DNA from: Sphingomonas sp. Leaf339
Lineage (GTDB): Bacteria > Pseudomonadota > Alphaproteobacteria > Sphingomonadales > Sphingomonadaceae
DNA: 64,000 nucleotides
Direction: 5' to 3'
Assembly (NCBI RefSeq): GCF_001426195.1
Contig: NZ_LMRS01000012.1
Coordinates: 1-64,000, forward strand
Of this stretch, positions 8,056-16,543 are shown piece after piece. Numbering within the stretch: the first letter of the stretch is position 1; the number at the start of each line of letters is the position of its first letter. A model generated the notes under the pieces. It saw nothing but the letters and a program-made list of their open reading frames with translations. It was not told the origin of the DNA and made no database searches. The position numbers and the translations under genes are program-made.

Positions 8056-9252
8056 ATGACGATCGGTACTTCGGACGCCGCCACCGAACTCGCGGCGATC
8101 CGCCCGCCCGCCACCCGTGCGCCTGCCATCGCAGCGACCGAATATGCGGCGCGGCTGGATCGCGCGCGGGCGCTGACGGCGGGGATCGGCGCCGATGCGC
8201 TGCTGGTCCATACCGGTGCCAGCCTGCGCTATTTCACCGGTGTTCCCTGGGGTGCGAGCGAACGTATGGTCGCGCTGCTGCTGCCTGTCCATGGCGAGCC
8301 GATCGTCATCTGCCCGCGGTTCGAGCGTGGCACGCTGGAAGCCGATCTGGACATCGCCGCCGACCTGCGGCTGTGGGAAGAAGACGAGGACCCGATCGCT
8401 CTCGTCGCCGATGCCGCGACGGGGATGGCGCGGATCGCGATCGATCCGCTGCTGCCGTTCGGCTGGGGCGAGAAACTGCGTGCGGCGGGACTGTCGGTGA
8501 TCGACGGGGCGGCGGCGATCGACGGGTGCCGCACGATCAAATCGCCCGCCGAACTGGCGTTGCTGGCGGAGGCCAAGGTAATGACGCTGGAGGTGCAGCA
8601 ACGCGCCGCGCGCATCCTGCGGCCCGGGATCGCGGCGGGCGAGGTCATCCGCTTTATCGATGCCGCGCATCATGCGATCGGCGGGGGCGGATCGTTCTTC
8701 TGCATCGTCCAGTTCGGTCGCGCGACCGCGTTTCCGCATGGCCTGCCCGGTGAGCAATATCTGGGTGAGGGCGAACTGGTGCTGATCGACACCGGTTGCC
8801 GGGTCCGTGGCTATCATTCGGACATCACCCGCACCTATGCCTTTGGCAATGTGGATCAGGAAATCCGCGATATCTGGCAACTGGAACACGACGCACAGGC
8901 CGCCGCCTTCGCCGCCGCCGCACCCGGCGTGACGTGCGAGGCGGTCGATGCCGCTGCTCGATCGGTGCTAGAGGCAGGCGGTCTAGGCCCGGATTACCGG
9001 TTGCCCGGCCTGCCGCATCGCACCGGCCATGGCATCGGCCTGTCGATCCATGAACCCGCCTATCTGGTGCGGGGCGACCGGACCCCGCTAGCGCCCGGCA
9101 TGTGTTTTTCCAACGAGCCGATGATCGTTGTACCCGACCGGTTCGGCATCCGGCTAGAGGATCATTTCCACGTTACCGATACGGGCGCGGCATGGTTCAC
9201 CGAGCCGCAGCCATCGATCGACCACCCGTTCGCTACTAATGCCCCCGCATAA
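8056..9252 (+). CDS. M24 family metallopeptidase (Xaa-Pro/prolidase-like)
   Basis: A 398-residue pita-bread-fold peptidase. The N-terminal creatinase-type domain is about 1-160. The catalytic domain carries the metal ligands in order: LVLIDTG (Asp), HSDITRTY (Asp), GHGIGLSIHE (His), CFSNEPM (Glu) and IRLEDH (Glu). M24B enzymes cleave Xaa-Pro or Xaa-hydroxyproline bonds. Co-transcription with the D-hydroxyproline oxidase (start 14 nt after its stop, ACAGGAG ribosome site) suggests it frees hydroxyproline from imported peptides. No signal peptide is seen, so it acts in the cytoplasm. Exact peptide specificity is not visible from sequence. Confidence 0.9.
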   Translation: MTIGTSDAATELAAIRPPATRAPAIAATEYAARLDRARALTAGIGADALLVHTGASLRYFTGVPWGASERMVALLLPVHGEPIVICPRFERGTLEADLDIAADLRLWEEDEDPIALVADAATGMARIAIDPLLPFGWGEKLRAAGLSVIDGAAAIDGCRTIKSPAELALLAEAKVMTLEVQQRAARILRPGIAAGEVIRFIDAAHHAIGGGGSFFCIVQFGRATAFPHGLPGEQYLGEGELVLIDTGCRVRGYHSDITRTYAFGNVDQEIRDIWQLEHDAQAAAFAAAAPGVTCEAVDAAARSVLEAGGLGPDYRLPGLPHRTGHGIGLSIHEPAYLVRGDRTPLAPGMCFSNEPMIVVPDRFGIRLEDHFHVTDTGAAWFTEPQPSIDHPFATNAPA

Positions 9253-9290
9253 TGCACCCATTGTCCGGCAAGGCGCAATTCGGCTAGCAG

Positions 9291-10730
9291 ATGCGGGTGG
9301 AACAGATTGAGAATCCCAGGATTGTCGCAGACGACCTGATGGCGAGAAATGGCATTTCATCGGCGATTGGCCGCGAAGACCGGTTCGATCCGGCCGATCC
9401 ATTCGTCGCCGGGTTCCGCGAAGCCGTGCTGCCGATGGCGATCAGTGATCCCCGCCTGCCGGACAACCCGATCGTCCATATCAACGACGCGTTCGAAAAG
9501 CTGACCGGCTATTGCCGCGACGAGGTGATCGGCCGCAATTGTCGGTTCCTGCAGGGGCCGTTGACTGCGGCGGCGGACGTCGAATCGCTGCGCGCGGCAA
9601 TCGCCTCGCAGGAGCGGATCGAAATCGATCTGCTCAACCATCGCAAGGATGGGACGCCCTTCTGGAACCGCCTGCATATCGCACCGGTGTTCAATGCAGC
9701 GGGCGAGCTTTGCTATTTCGTCGCGTCGCAACATGACGTGAGCGTCGAGCGACGGCAACAGGTCGATCTGGCCGATAGCGCGGCGCGGCTTGAATTTGCG
9801 TTGAAGGCGGGCCGATTGGGGGCGTGGACGCTCGATCCGGCCACCGGGCGGCTTGACGCATCGACCGGCTGCAAGGCGGTGTTCGGCCGCGCAGCCGATG
9901 AGCCGTTCGATTATGACGATCTCCGCGCCGCCATCCACCCCGAGGACCGCGACCGGGTGCTGGCTGCGATCGATCGGACGATCGCCACCGGCGCGGATTA
10001 CGACATCGAATATCGCCTTGTCACGCCGTCGGGCGAGGTGCGATGGGCGGCGATCCGCGGTGAATTGATGACCCGTCGCGATGGCAGTCCGCTGTCGATG
10101 AGCGGCTTCTCGACCGACATTACCGAACGCCGGCGCGTCGAGGAACATCGCGAACTGCTGGCGGCCGAGTTGACCCACCGGGTCAAGAACACGCTCGCCA
10201 CGGTTGGCGCCATCGTGAACCAGACACTGCGTGATGCCGGGTCGATGGAGGCCGCGCGCGATACGATTGCTGGCCGCATCGCCTCACTTGCCGTGGCGCA
10301 CGACCTGTTGCTGCGCGATGAGGTGGAGGGCGCGGCGATCGGTGACATCGTCAGCGGCGTCATGGCGCCGTTCGACGATGCAAAGGGCCGACGGCTGACG
10401 ATGGACGGCCCAAACGTGAAGCTGGAGCCGCGCATCGCGCTCGCATTTTCGATGGCGCTTCACGAACTGGCGACCAACGCCAGCAAATATGGTGCACTGT
10501 CGATAGCGGGTGGTCACGTCACGATCGCCTGGCACATCTGTTCGAACGCGACCGGCCGTCGGCTTACCTTCCGCTGGCAGGAGACTGGTGGCCCGCCCGT
10601 CGTCACGCCGACCCACACGGGGTTTGGCTCACGAATGATCGAACGCGTGCTTGCCCAGCATATCCGCGGCAAGGCTCGTGTCGATTATCGACCAGACGGC
10701 GTGGTGTTCGAGATCGACGCGCCTTTATAG
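9291..10730 (+). CDS. LOV-PAS blue-light HWE histidine kinase
   Basis: A 479-residue soluble sensor kinase. Residues about 40-150 form a LOV domain containing GRNCRFLQG; Cys84 is the residue that forms the flavin adduct on blue light. A second PAS/PAC domain spans about 160-285. The C-terminus is an HWE/HisKA_2 kinase with phospho-acceptor His296 in ELTHRVKNTLA and the ATP-binding ELATNASKYGA box. Such kinases usually act through single-domain receivers or the PhyR general stress pathway. It is flanked by catabolic genes and has no cognate regulator beside it. The ATG at 9291 has a poor ribosome site; ATG 9339 is an alternative. Confidence 0.92.
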   Translation: MRVEQIENPRIVADDLMARNGISSAIGREDRFDPADPFVAGFREAVLPMAISDPRLPDNPIVHINDAFEKLTGYCRDEVIGRNCRFLQGPLTAAADVESLRAAIASQERIEIDLLNHRKDGTPFWNRLHIAPVFNAAGELCYFVASQHDVSVERRQQVDLADSAARLEFALKAGRLGAWTLDPATGRLDASTGCKAVFGRAADEPFDYDDLRAAIHPEDRDRVLAAIDRTIATGADYDIEYRLVTPSGEVRWAAIRGELMTRRDGSPLSMSGFSTDITERRRVEEHRELLAAELTHRVKNTLATVGAIVNQTLRDAGSMEAARDTIAGRIASLAVAHDLLLRDEVEGAAIGDIVSGVMAPFDDAKGRRLTMDGPNVKLEPRIALAFSMALHELATNASKYGALSIAGGHVTIAWHICSNATGRRLTFRWQETGGPPVVTPTHTGFGSRMIERVLAQHIRGKARVDYRPDGVVFEIDAPL

Positions 10731-10811
10731 GTTGATATCGACTGCCCGCTGTCATCCACCGGCGAAGCATTAGTAGAGCCGGATGTAACGGGCAAAAGGA
10801 TCGTCGGAACG

Positions 10812-11666
10812 ATGAGGCACATCGATACAGCGGAAATGGCCAACGAGGACCGGATCGCGCATGCGTTCGTCGAGGCGCGGCGGGGCGTTTACGGCGTTTC
10901 CGAGTATCCGGGCACCCGGCCCGAAACGCTGAGGGACGCCTACGCCATTCAGGACAGGGCGATCGCGATCGATGGCAGATCCGTCGCAGGCTGGAAGGTC
11001 GGGCGTATCCCGGCACCGCTCATCGGGATCATCGGGACAAATCGGCTAGCCGGTCCGATCTTCGCGGATCAGGTATATGATGCGACCGAAACCGCCACGC
11101 TGCCCGTGATCGTCGATGGCTTCGCCGCGGGAGAAGCGGAGTTCTGCATCCGCATCGGTCGCGCGCCGCCACCGGGTAGCACCGGGCTGACGCTCGATGA
11201 GGCGCTGGAACTGGTGGACGCGGTCCATATCGGCGTCGAAATCGCCAGTTCGCCTTACCCGCATATCAATCGGGACGGGCCACTGGTCACGATCAGCGAT
11301 TACGGCAACAATTTCGGATTGCTGATCGGCGATGCCGTGCCAGATTGGCGGAGCCTGGGCTTTCTCGACTGGCCGGTCGTCTCGCGGATCGACGGCGCCG
11401 TCGTGGGGCAGGCCACAGCGCGCGAAATGCTCGACGGGCCGATCGGTGCGGTTGCGTTTCTGATCGATTGCCTGTCCGCGCGCGGGCTGTCATTGGCACC
11501 GGGACAATGGGTATCGTCGGGGGCGGTGACCGGGGTGCACCAGGTGCGACCCGGTCAGCGGTTTGAGGCCGATTTCGGCGAAATGCGGGTGAGCTGCGCG
11601 ATCGACGCGGCCATGCCGGCACAGGCAATGGGAGTGGAAGCGGGACATGGAACCGGGCCGAGCTGA
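10812..11666 (+). CDS. FAH/2-keto-4-pentenoate hydratase-family enzyme
   Basis: A 284-residue protein of the fumarylacetoacetate hydrolase superfamily, MhpD-like subgroup. It has the metal-binding acidic motif near residues 100-110 (FAAGEAEFCIRIG) and the family core VDAVHIGVEIASS. In non-phosphorylative L-fucose/L-rhamnose breakdown a superfamily member cleaves the 2,4-diketo-3-deoxy sugar acid to pyruvate and lactate, which would complete the island that follows. A hydratase of another keto acid is the alternative, since the sequence is nearer the hydratase subgroup than classical hydrolases. It overlaps the MFS gene by 20 nt, indicating co-expression. ATG 10836 is an alternative start. Confidence 0.8.
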   Translation: MRHIDTAEMANEDRIAHAFVEARRGVYGVSEYPGTRPETLRDAYAIQDRAIAIDGRSVAGWKVGRIPAPLIGIIGTNRLAGPIFADQVYDATETATLPVIVDGFAAGEAEFCIRIGRAPPPGSTGLTLDEALELVDAVHIGVEIASSPYPHINRDGPLVTISDYGNNFGLLIGDAVPDWRSLGFLDWPVVSRIDGAVVGQATAREMLDGPIGAVAFLIDCLSARGLSLAPGQWVSSGAVTGVHQVRPGQRFEADFGEMRVSCAIDAAMPAQAMGVEAGHGTGPS

Positions 11667-12933
11667 AACGATAGGGAGCGCGGTCGAGCGGTCGGGGCGC
11701 TATCGCTGGAGCATCGTCGCGCTGTTGTTCATGGCGACGGTCATCAATTACGTCGATCGCCAGATGATCGGCGTGCTGAAGCCGACCCTGTCCGCGGATC
11801 TCGGCTGGAACGAGACCGATTACGCGAACGTCATCTTCTTCTTCCAGATGGCCTACGCGATCGGATATCTGGGGTTCGGGCGACTGGTCGATGTGATCGG
11901 CGCGCGGATGGGGTACGCGGTTGCGTTCGTTATCTGGCAGCTGGCACATATCGCGCATGGCGGCGCCTATAGCGTCACTCAGTTCGCGATGGCCCGATTT
12001 GGTCTCGGCATTGGCGAGGCGGGCAACTTCCCCGCCGGCATCAAGGCGGTGACAGAATGGTTTCCCGCCAAGGAACGCGCCTTTGCCATCGGCGTGTTCA
12101 ACGCCGGCGCCAATATCGGCGCGATCATCACGCCGCTGGCGATCCCCGTCCTGACAATCACCTATGGCTGGCGGATGGCGTTTGTCGTGACGGGCGTCGT
12201 CAGCTTCGTCTGGCTGATCGCGTGGCTGGCGATCTATCGCCGCCCCCGCGAACACAGGAAGGTGACCGGCGCCGAGCTGGCGTGGATCGAGCAGGACCCC
12301 GCCGACACCGGCACTGCGATCGGCTGGCGACGGATCGCCACCCGCCGCGAGACCTGGGCCTATGCGCTCGGCAAGTTTTTCATCGACCCGATCTGGTGGT
12401 TCTTCCTGTTCTGGCTGCCCGGCTATCTCGGCGACCGGTACGACCTCGATCTGCTGAGCTTCGGGCCGCCGCTCGTCGCGATCTATCTGTTGTCCGATCT
12501 GGGCAGCGTGGCGGGCGGATGGATGTCGTCACGACTGATCGCGCGCGGCCGCACCGTCAATTTCGCGCGGAAATCGACGATGCTGGTCTGTGCCTTCGCG
12601 GTCACGCCGGTGCTGTTCGCGCAGTCGATCGACAATCTGTGGGTGGCGGTGCTGGTCATCGGTATCGCGACGGCGGCGCATCAGGCGTTCTCGGCCAATC
12701 TTTATACGTTGCCGTCCGATCTGTTTCCCCGCGCGGCGGTGGGGTCGGTGATCGGCATCGGCGGTACCGTGGGCGCGGTCGGGGGCATGATGATGGCGAA
12801 ATATGCCGGCTTCGTCCTCGACGGCGTCGGCAGTTATGCGCCCCTGTTCTACGTCGCCGGCTCCGCCTATTTCCTGGCGCTGGGTGCAGTGCATCTCCTG
12901 TCGCCCAGACTGGAACGCGTCTCCACGGTTTGA
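11647..12933 (+). CDS. MFS transporter, hexuronate/ACS family
   Basis: A 428-residue, 12-helix major facilitator of the anion:cation symporter type (relatives include ExuT-like hexuronate carriers). Diagnostic segments are VINYVDRQMIGVLKP in helix 1 and FGLGIGEAGNFPAGIK in helix 4. It probably imports a sugar acid or deoxysugar feeding the surrounding lactonase/dehydratase genes. It starts inside the end of the FAH-family gene and is followed 64 nt later by the lactonase, so the three form one rightward operon. Substrate is inferred. Confidence 0.87.
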   Translation: MEPGRAETIGSAVERSGRYRWSIVALLFMATVINYVDRQMIGVLKPTLSADLGWNETDYANVIFFFQMAYAIGYLGFGRLVDVIGARMGYAVAFVIWQLAHIAHGGAYSVTQFAMARFGLGIGEAGNFPAGIKAVTEWFPAKERAFAIGVFNAGANIGAIITPLAIPVLTITYGWRMAFVVTGVVSFVWLIAWLAIYRRPREHRKVTGAELAWIEQDPADTGTAIGWRRIATRRETWAYALGKFFIDPIWWFFLFWLPGYLGDRYDLDLLSFGPPLVAIYLLSDLGSVAGGWMSSRLIARGRTVNFARKSTMLVCAFAVTPVLFAQSIDNLWVAVLVIGIATAAHQAFSANLYTLPSDLFPRAAVGSVIGIGGTVGAVGGMMMAKYAGFVLDGVGSYAPLFYVAGSAYFLALGAVHLLSPRLERVSTV

Positions 12934-12997
12934 GAGCTACGAGGGGCACTTCGTTGGAACTGCCCCAAGCCGTGTCACCGGCGGATTGAGGAGAGAA

Positions 12998-13834
12998 ATG
13001 GTGCGTACGATCGATGCCCATCAACATTTCTGGCGATACGATCCGGTTGCTCTTAGCTGGATCGATCCCGCCACGTCCCTGGCGCAAGATCGCTTGCCGC
13101 CGGACGTGCGGGTCGCGATGGACTGCGCTGGCATCGACGGATCGATCGCCGTGCAGGCATCCCAGAGCGAAGCCGAAACACTGTGGCTGCTGGCGCTGAC
13201 CAAGCGTCATCCGTGGATCGCCGGAGTAGTGGGATGGGCTGACCTATGTGCACCCGATATCGCCGACCGTATCGCCGCGTTGCGGCATCCAAGGCTCGTT
13301 GGGTTGCGGCATGTCGTGCAGGACGAACCCGACGATCGCTTCCTGCTCCGCGATGATTTCACCAACGGCGTCCGGGCGACGACCGCGGCGGGACTAGCTT
13401 ACGATATTCTGATCTACCCGCGACAGGCGAGCCACGTCCCCGCCTTTCTCGACAAGGTCGGCGATGGCCGCTTCATCCTCGATCACGGTGGCAAGCCACC
13501 GATCGCGACGGGTGGGTGGCAGCCATGGGCAGACGCCATCACCCGGATCGCACACTATCCGGGCGTGTGGTGCAAGCTGTCCGGACTGGTGACGGAGGCC
13601 GATCATGCGACGTGGCAGCCGGACGATCTGGCCCGCTACGTCGATCACCTGATCGACTGCTTCGGACCCGATCGATTGATCTTCGGAACAGACTGGCCGG
13701 TGTGCCTGCTCGCCGCCGATTACGGCCGTGTCCATGCGGTTGCGATGGAGCACGTCTCCGCGCGCTGCCCCGATCACGTCGACGCCATCTTCGGCGGGAA
13801 TGCGACGACGGCCTATCGCCTACCCGATCGGTGA
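12998..13834 (+). CDS. L-fuconolactonase-like amidohydrolase
   Basis: A 278-residue TIM-barrel amidohydrolase of the COG3618 lactonase family. It shows the N-terminal metal motif DAHQHFW, the mid-protein FILDHGGKPPI and the C-terminal FGTDWPV. Characterised relatives hydrolyse L-fucono-1,5-lactone, L-rhamnono-lactone or other sugar lactones. The ATG at 12998 has GAGGAGAG just upstream; longer readings run into the MFS gene. It is the last gene of the rightward operon. Its 3' end overlaps the remains of an SDR gene on the opposite strand. Confidence 0.85.
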   Translation: MVRTIDAHQHFWRYDPVALSWIDPATSLAQDRLPPDVRVAMDCAGIDGSIAVQASQSEAETLWLLALTKRHPWIAGVVGWADLCAPDIADRIAALRHPRLVGLRHVVQDEPDDRFLLRDDFTNGVRATTAAGLAYDILIYPRQASHVPAFLDKVGDGRFILDHGGKPPIATGGWQPWADAITRIAHYPGVWCKLSGLVTEADHATWQPDDLARYVDHLIDCFGPDRLIFGTDWPVCLLAADYGRVHAVAMEHVSARCPDHVDAIFGGNATTAYRLPDR

Positions 13835-13936
13835 TCCATCGCGATCAGCCTGCTCCGCCACCAGCGCCCCCACGATGGTCGCGCCGGTGCCCGACCTACG
13901 GCCGATCACGATCCCCACCTGCCCGGCGAGGCTCAA
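13820..13936 (-). pseudogene. Remnant of a short-chain dehydrogenase N-terminus
   Basis: Directly after the dehydratase stop, a minus-strand frame starting TTG at 13936 reads LAGQVGIVIGRRSGTGATIV and continues GALVAEQA. This matches the NAD-binding Rossmann N-terminus of SDR enzymes (consensus TGGxSGIGxA), with the first Gly-rich positions changed to IGRR and Ile to Thr. Similarity ends near 13847 and the frame stops at 13820 inside the lactonase gene. It is read as the left-over of an SDR gene once co-transcribed with the dehydratase and cut by deletion. L-fucose dehydrogenase, otherwise missing here, is an SDR in some bacteria. Confidence 0.6.
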
Positions 13937-13937
13937 A

Positions 13938-15215
13938 TCACGAAACGTGCCGGTAGTGGACGAGCGTCGCGGGCTTCATCTCGATCGAATAGCCCGGCCG
14001 GGACGGCGGCATGTACGCGGCTCCGCGGATCACGCAGGGGTCGACGAAATGCTCATGTAGATGATCGACATACTCCGTCACGCGGCCCTCCGTCGTCCCG
14101 GAGAAGCAAAGATAATCGATCATCGACAGATGCTGGACATATTCACACAGGCCGACGCCGCCGGCATGCGGACAGACCGGCAGGCCGAATTTCGCCGCCA
14201 GCAGCATCACCGCCAACGCCTCGTTGACGCCGCCGATGCGGCATGCGTCCAACTGGACGATATCGATCGCACCAGCCGCCATGAATTGTTTGAACAGGAT
14301 GCGATTCTGGCACATCTCGCCGGTCGCCACCTTCACCGGCGCGATGGCCGCCCGGATCGCGGCGTGGCCCAGCACGTCGTCGGGGCTGGTCGGCTCCTCG
14401 ATGAACCACGGATCGGCAAAAGCCAGCGCGCGGACCCAGTCGATCGCCTCGCCGACTTCCCACACCTGATTGGCGTCGATCATCAGCCGGCGGTCTGGCC
14501 CCAGCACCTCGCGCGCGATCCGTACCCGGCGGATATCGTCGGCCAGATCGCGGCCGACCTTCAGCTTCACATGCGTGAAACCGGCATCGACCGCTTCCTG
14601 CGTCAACCGGCGCAGCTTCGCGTCGTCATAACCCAGCCAGCCGGACGAGGTGGTGTAGCAAGGATACCCCTCCGCCATCAGCGTTGTGATCCGTTCCGCC
14701 TTGCCCGCCGCCCGTTCGGTCAACAGCGCCAGCGCCTCGTCGGGCGTGATCGCGTCGGTCAGGTAGCGGAAATCGATCGCGGCCACGATCTGTTCGGGGT
14801 TCATGTCGGCGACCAGTCGCCAGACCGGCTTGCCCGCCGCCTTTGCCCACAAATCCCAGATCGCGTTGACGACCGCACCGGTCGCCAGATGCATCGCGCC
14901 CTTGTCCGGCCCGATCCAGCGGAGCTGGCTGTCGCCGGTCAAGTGTCGCCACATTCGCCCCGGATTCTCCGCGATCCAGTCCAGTTCCAGCCCAACGATC
15001 AGATGACGCATCACCTCGATCGCGGCGACGCAGATGTCGTTGCCCCGGCCGATCGTGAAGGTCAGGCCATGTCCCTCCAGCCCCGGCGTGTCGGTGTCGA
15101 GGACAACATAGGCGGCCGAATAATCGGGGTCGGGGTTCATCGCGTCCGACCCGTCGAGCGCGAGGCTGGTCGGAAAGCGCAGGTCGATCGTGCGCAGTCC
15201 GGTGATGCGGGTCAT
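13938..15215 (-). CDS. L-fuconate dehydratase (enolase superfamily)
   Basis: A 425-residue mandelate-racemase-subgroup enolase. It carries the KLKVG catalytic lysine motif, metal ligands in LMIDANQVWE, FIEEPTSPDD and ATGEMCQN, and the C-terminal His region CPHAGGVGLCEYVQH. Overall pattern and length match L-fuconate dehydratases, which convert L-fuconate to 2-keto-3-deoxy-L-fuconate. It is 31 nt downstream of the SDR gene in the same operon, consistent with consecutive steps. Close relatives acting on other sugar acids cannot be fully excluded. Confidence 0.9.
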   Translation of the reverse strand: MTRITGLRTIDLRFPTSLALDGSDAMNPDPDYSAAYVVLDTDTPGLEGHGLTFTIGRGNDICVAAIEVMRHLIVGLELDWIAENPGRMWRHLTGDSQLRWIGPDKGAMHLATGAVVNAIWDLWAKAAGKPVWRLVADMNPEQIVAAIDFRYLTDAITPDEALALLTERAAGKAERITTLMAEGYPCYTTSSGWLGYDDAKLRRLTQEAVDAGFTHVKLKVGRDLADDIRRVRIAREVLGPDRRLMIDANQVWEVGEAIDWVRALAFADPWFIEEPTSPDDVLGHAAIRAAIAPVKVATGEMCQNRILFKQFMAAGAIDIVQLDACRIGGVNEALAVMLLAAKFGLPVCPHAGGVGLCEYVQHLSMIDYLCFSGTTEGRVTEYVDHLHEHFVDPCVIRGAAYMPPSRPGYSIEMKPATLVHYRHVS

Positions 15216-15246
15216 GCGGTCTGCTCCAGAAGCGGCAATGTCATTG

Positions 15247-15987
15247 TCAATTTACCCAACCGCCGTCGATCACATGCACCGCGCCGGTGGTGAAGCTGGC
15301 GTCGTCGCTTGCCAGATAGGCGACCAGTGCCGCAATTTCCTCGGCGCGGCCCAGTCGACCCATCGGTTGGCGAGCAATGAAGGCGGCCTCGGCATCGGCC
15401 ACCTCGATCCCCTGCGCCCCCGCTTGTGCTTCGACGCGCGCGCGCAGCGACGGCGTCTCGATCGTACCGGGGCACACTGCGTTGCAGCGGATGCCGCGCG
15501 CAACGAAATCCGCGGCAACCGCCTTGGTCAGGCCGATCACCGCCGCCTTGCTCGCCCCATACGCATAGCGATTGGGAATGCCCTTGATGCTGGAGGCGAT
15601 GCTGCTCATGTTGACGATCGAGCCTACACCCTTTGCCAGCATACCCGGCAGGAACGCGCGGATGGCGTGATGCATCGCGTGGACATTCAGATCGAAACTG
15701 AGCGTCCAGTCGTCGTCGGTGCATTGCAGGATGTCACCCGCGCCGACGAACCCACCGATATTGGCCAACGCATCGATCGGGCCGACTGTGGCGGGCAGGG
15801 CGGCGATGGCGGCGGGGTCGGTCAGGTCGGCAACGATGCGCTTAACGCCGACGACCGCCTCTAGCGCCTCGCCATCGCGGTCCAGCGCCCAAACCGTGGC
15901 ACCTTCATCGCGTATCCGCTCCGCCGTCGCGCGGCCGATCCCCTGTCCGGCGGCCGTGACCAGCACGACCTTGCCCTGAAAACGCAT
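15247..15987 (-). CDS. SDR, probable 2-keto-3-deoxy-L-fuconate dehydrogenase
   Basis: A 246-residue classical short-chain dehydrogenase. It has TAAGQGIGRATAERI at the NAD site, NIGGF, the Ser/Tyr/Lys catalytic set ending in YAYGASKAAVIGLTKA, and PGTIETPS. It resembles the BDH2/keto-deoxyfuconate dehydrogenase branch. The ATG at 15987 is chosen because the Rossmann strand begins directly after it; upstream codons are unlike the family. It is the first gene of the leftward arm and would oxidise the product of the fuconate dehydratase. An inverted repeat lies 17-39 nt upstream. Confidence 0.87.
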   Translation of the reverse strand: MRFQGKVVLVTAAGQGIGRATAERIRDEGATVWALDRDGEALEAVVGVKRIVADLTDPAAIAALPATVGPIDALANIGGFVGAGDILQCTDDDWTLSFDLNVHAMHHAIRAFLPGMLAKGVGSIVNMSSIASSIKGIPNRYAYGASKAAVIGLTKAVAADFVARGIRCNAVCPGTIETPSLRARVEAQAGAQGIEVADAEAAFIARQPMGRLGRAEEIAALVAYLASDDASFTTGAVHVIDGGWVN

Positions 15988-16003
15988 GTCCGTCTCCGCC
16001 CTC

Positions 16004-16026
16004 GAACTTTTACCCGTCAAAAGTTC
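16004..16026. promoter_or_regulatory. 8-bp inverted repeat upstream of fucose SDR
   Basis: GAACTTTT and AAAAGTTC are perfect 8-bp arms with a 7-bp spacer, located in the region between the divergent SDR and mutarotase genes. The position and size suit a repressor operator, or a hairpin in the SDR leader. A similar half-site (CAAAAGTTGA) occurs at 20735 between the binding-protein and TonB-receptor genes. No regulator gene for this island is visible in the window. Confidence 0.45.
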
Positions 16027-16124
16027 ATTTCAGGTATCATATTGGACTTATCGGTTGCATCATGTCCAGCCACTTGATCGATCGAGCGGCGCATGATGAC
16101 AATGCGCGAGGAGAGGTTTGACCA

Positions 16125-16475
16125 ATGACTCAACGTATGGTGCTCGCACTCGACCTGGTCGACGATGCCGCCTTGATCGCGGCTTATGAAGCGCGCCATG
16201 CGCCGGCGGCGGTCTGGCCAGATGTGATCCGCGATATTCGTCTACGCGGATATGTCGACATGGAAATCTGGCGCGTCGATGACCGGCTGGTGATGATCGC
16301 CGAGGTGACCGACGACTTTCCTCGACGGAGCGATCCAGCGCTGGCTCAGACCGTTGACGACTGGGAATCCGAGATGGACGCATTCCAGCGCCCTCTGCAT
16401 CCGGACGGTGAAAAGTGGTTGGCCATGCGCCGCATCTTCGCCCTGACGGATCAGCCGGCCATTGATCCGTGGTGA
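16125..16475 (+). CDS. L-rhamnose/L-fucose mutarotase family protein
   Basis: A 116-residue ferredoxin-like (dimeric alpha/beta barrel) protein of the RhaM/YiiL family. It has the usual early Tyr-x5-His (LIAAYEARHAPA), the central MEIWRVDDRLVMIAEV strand and the C-terminal MRRIF and tryptophan. These enzymes interconvert alpha and beta pyranose forms of 6-deoxysugars so that the dehydrogenase has its preferred anomer. It is divergent from the SDR/dehydratase pair. A GAGGAGAGG ribosome site precedes the ATG. The next gene on the strand is the ABC ATPase, 148 nt on. Confidence 0.87.
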   Translation: MTQRMVLALDLVDDAALIAAYEARHAPAAVWPDVIRDIRLRGYVDMEIWRVDDRLVMIAEVTDDFPRRSDPALAQTVDDWESEMDAFQRPLHPDGEKWLAMRRIFALTDQPAIDPW

Positions 16476-16543
16476 TGAAGGGCAACTAAGTCCTTGAAAC
16501 AGTTTTGCAGGTTGCGCTTCACTGGTTAGCGATCGATCGGAAA

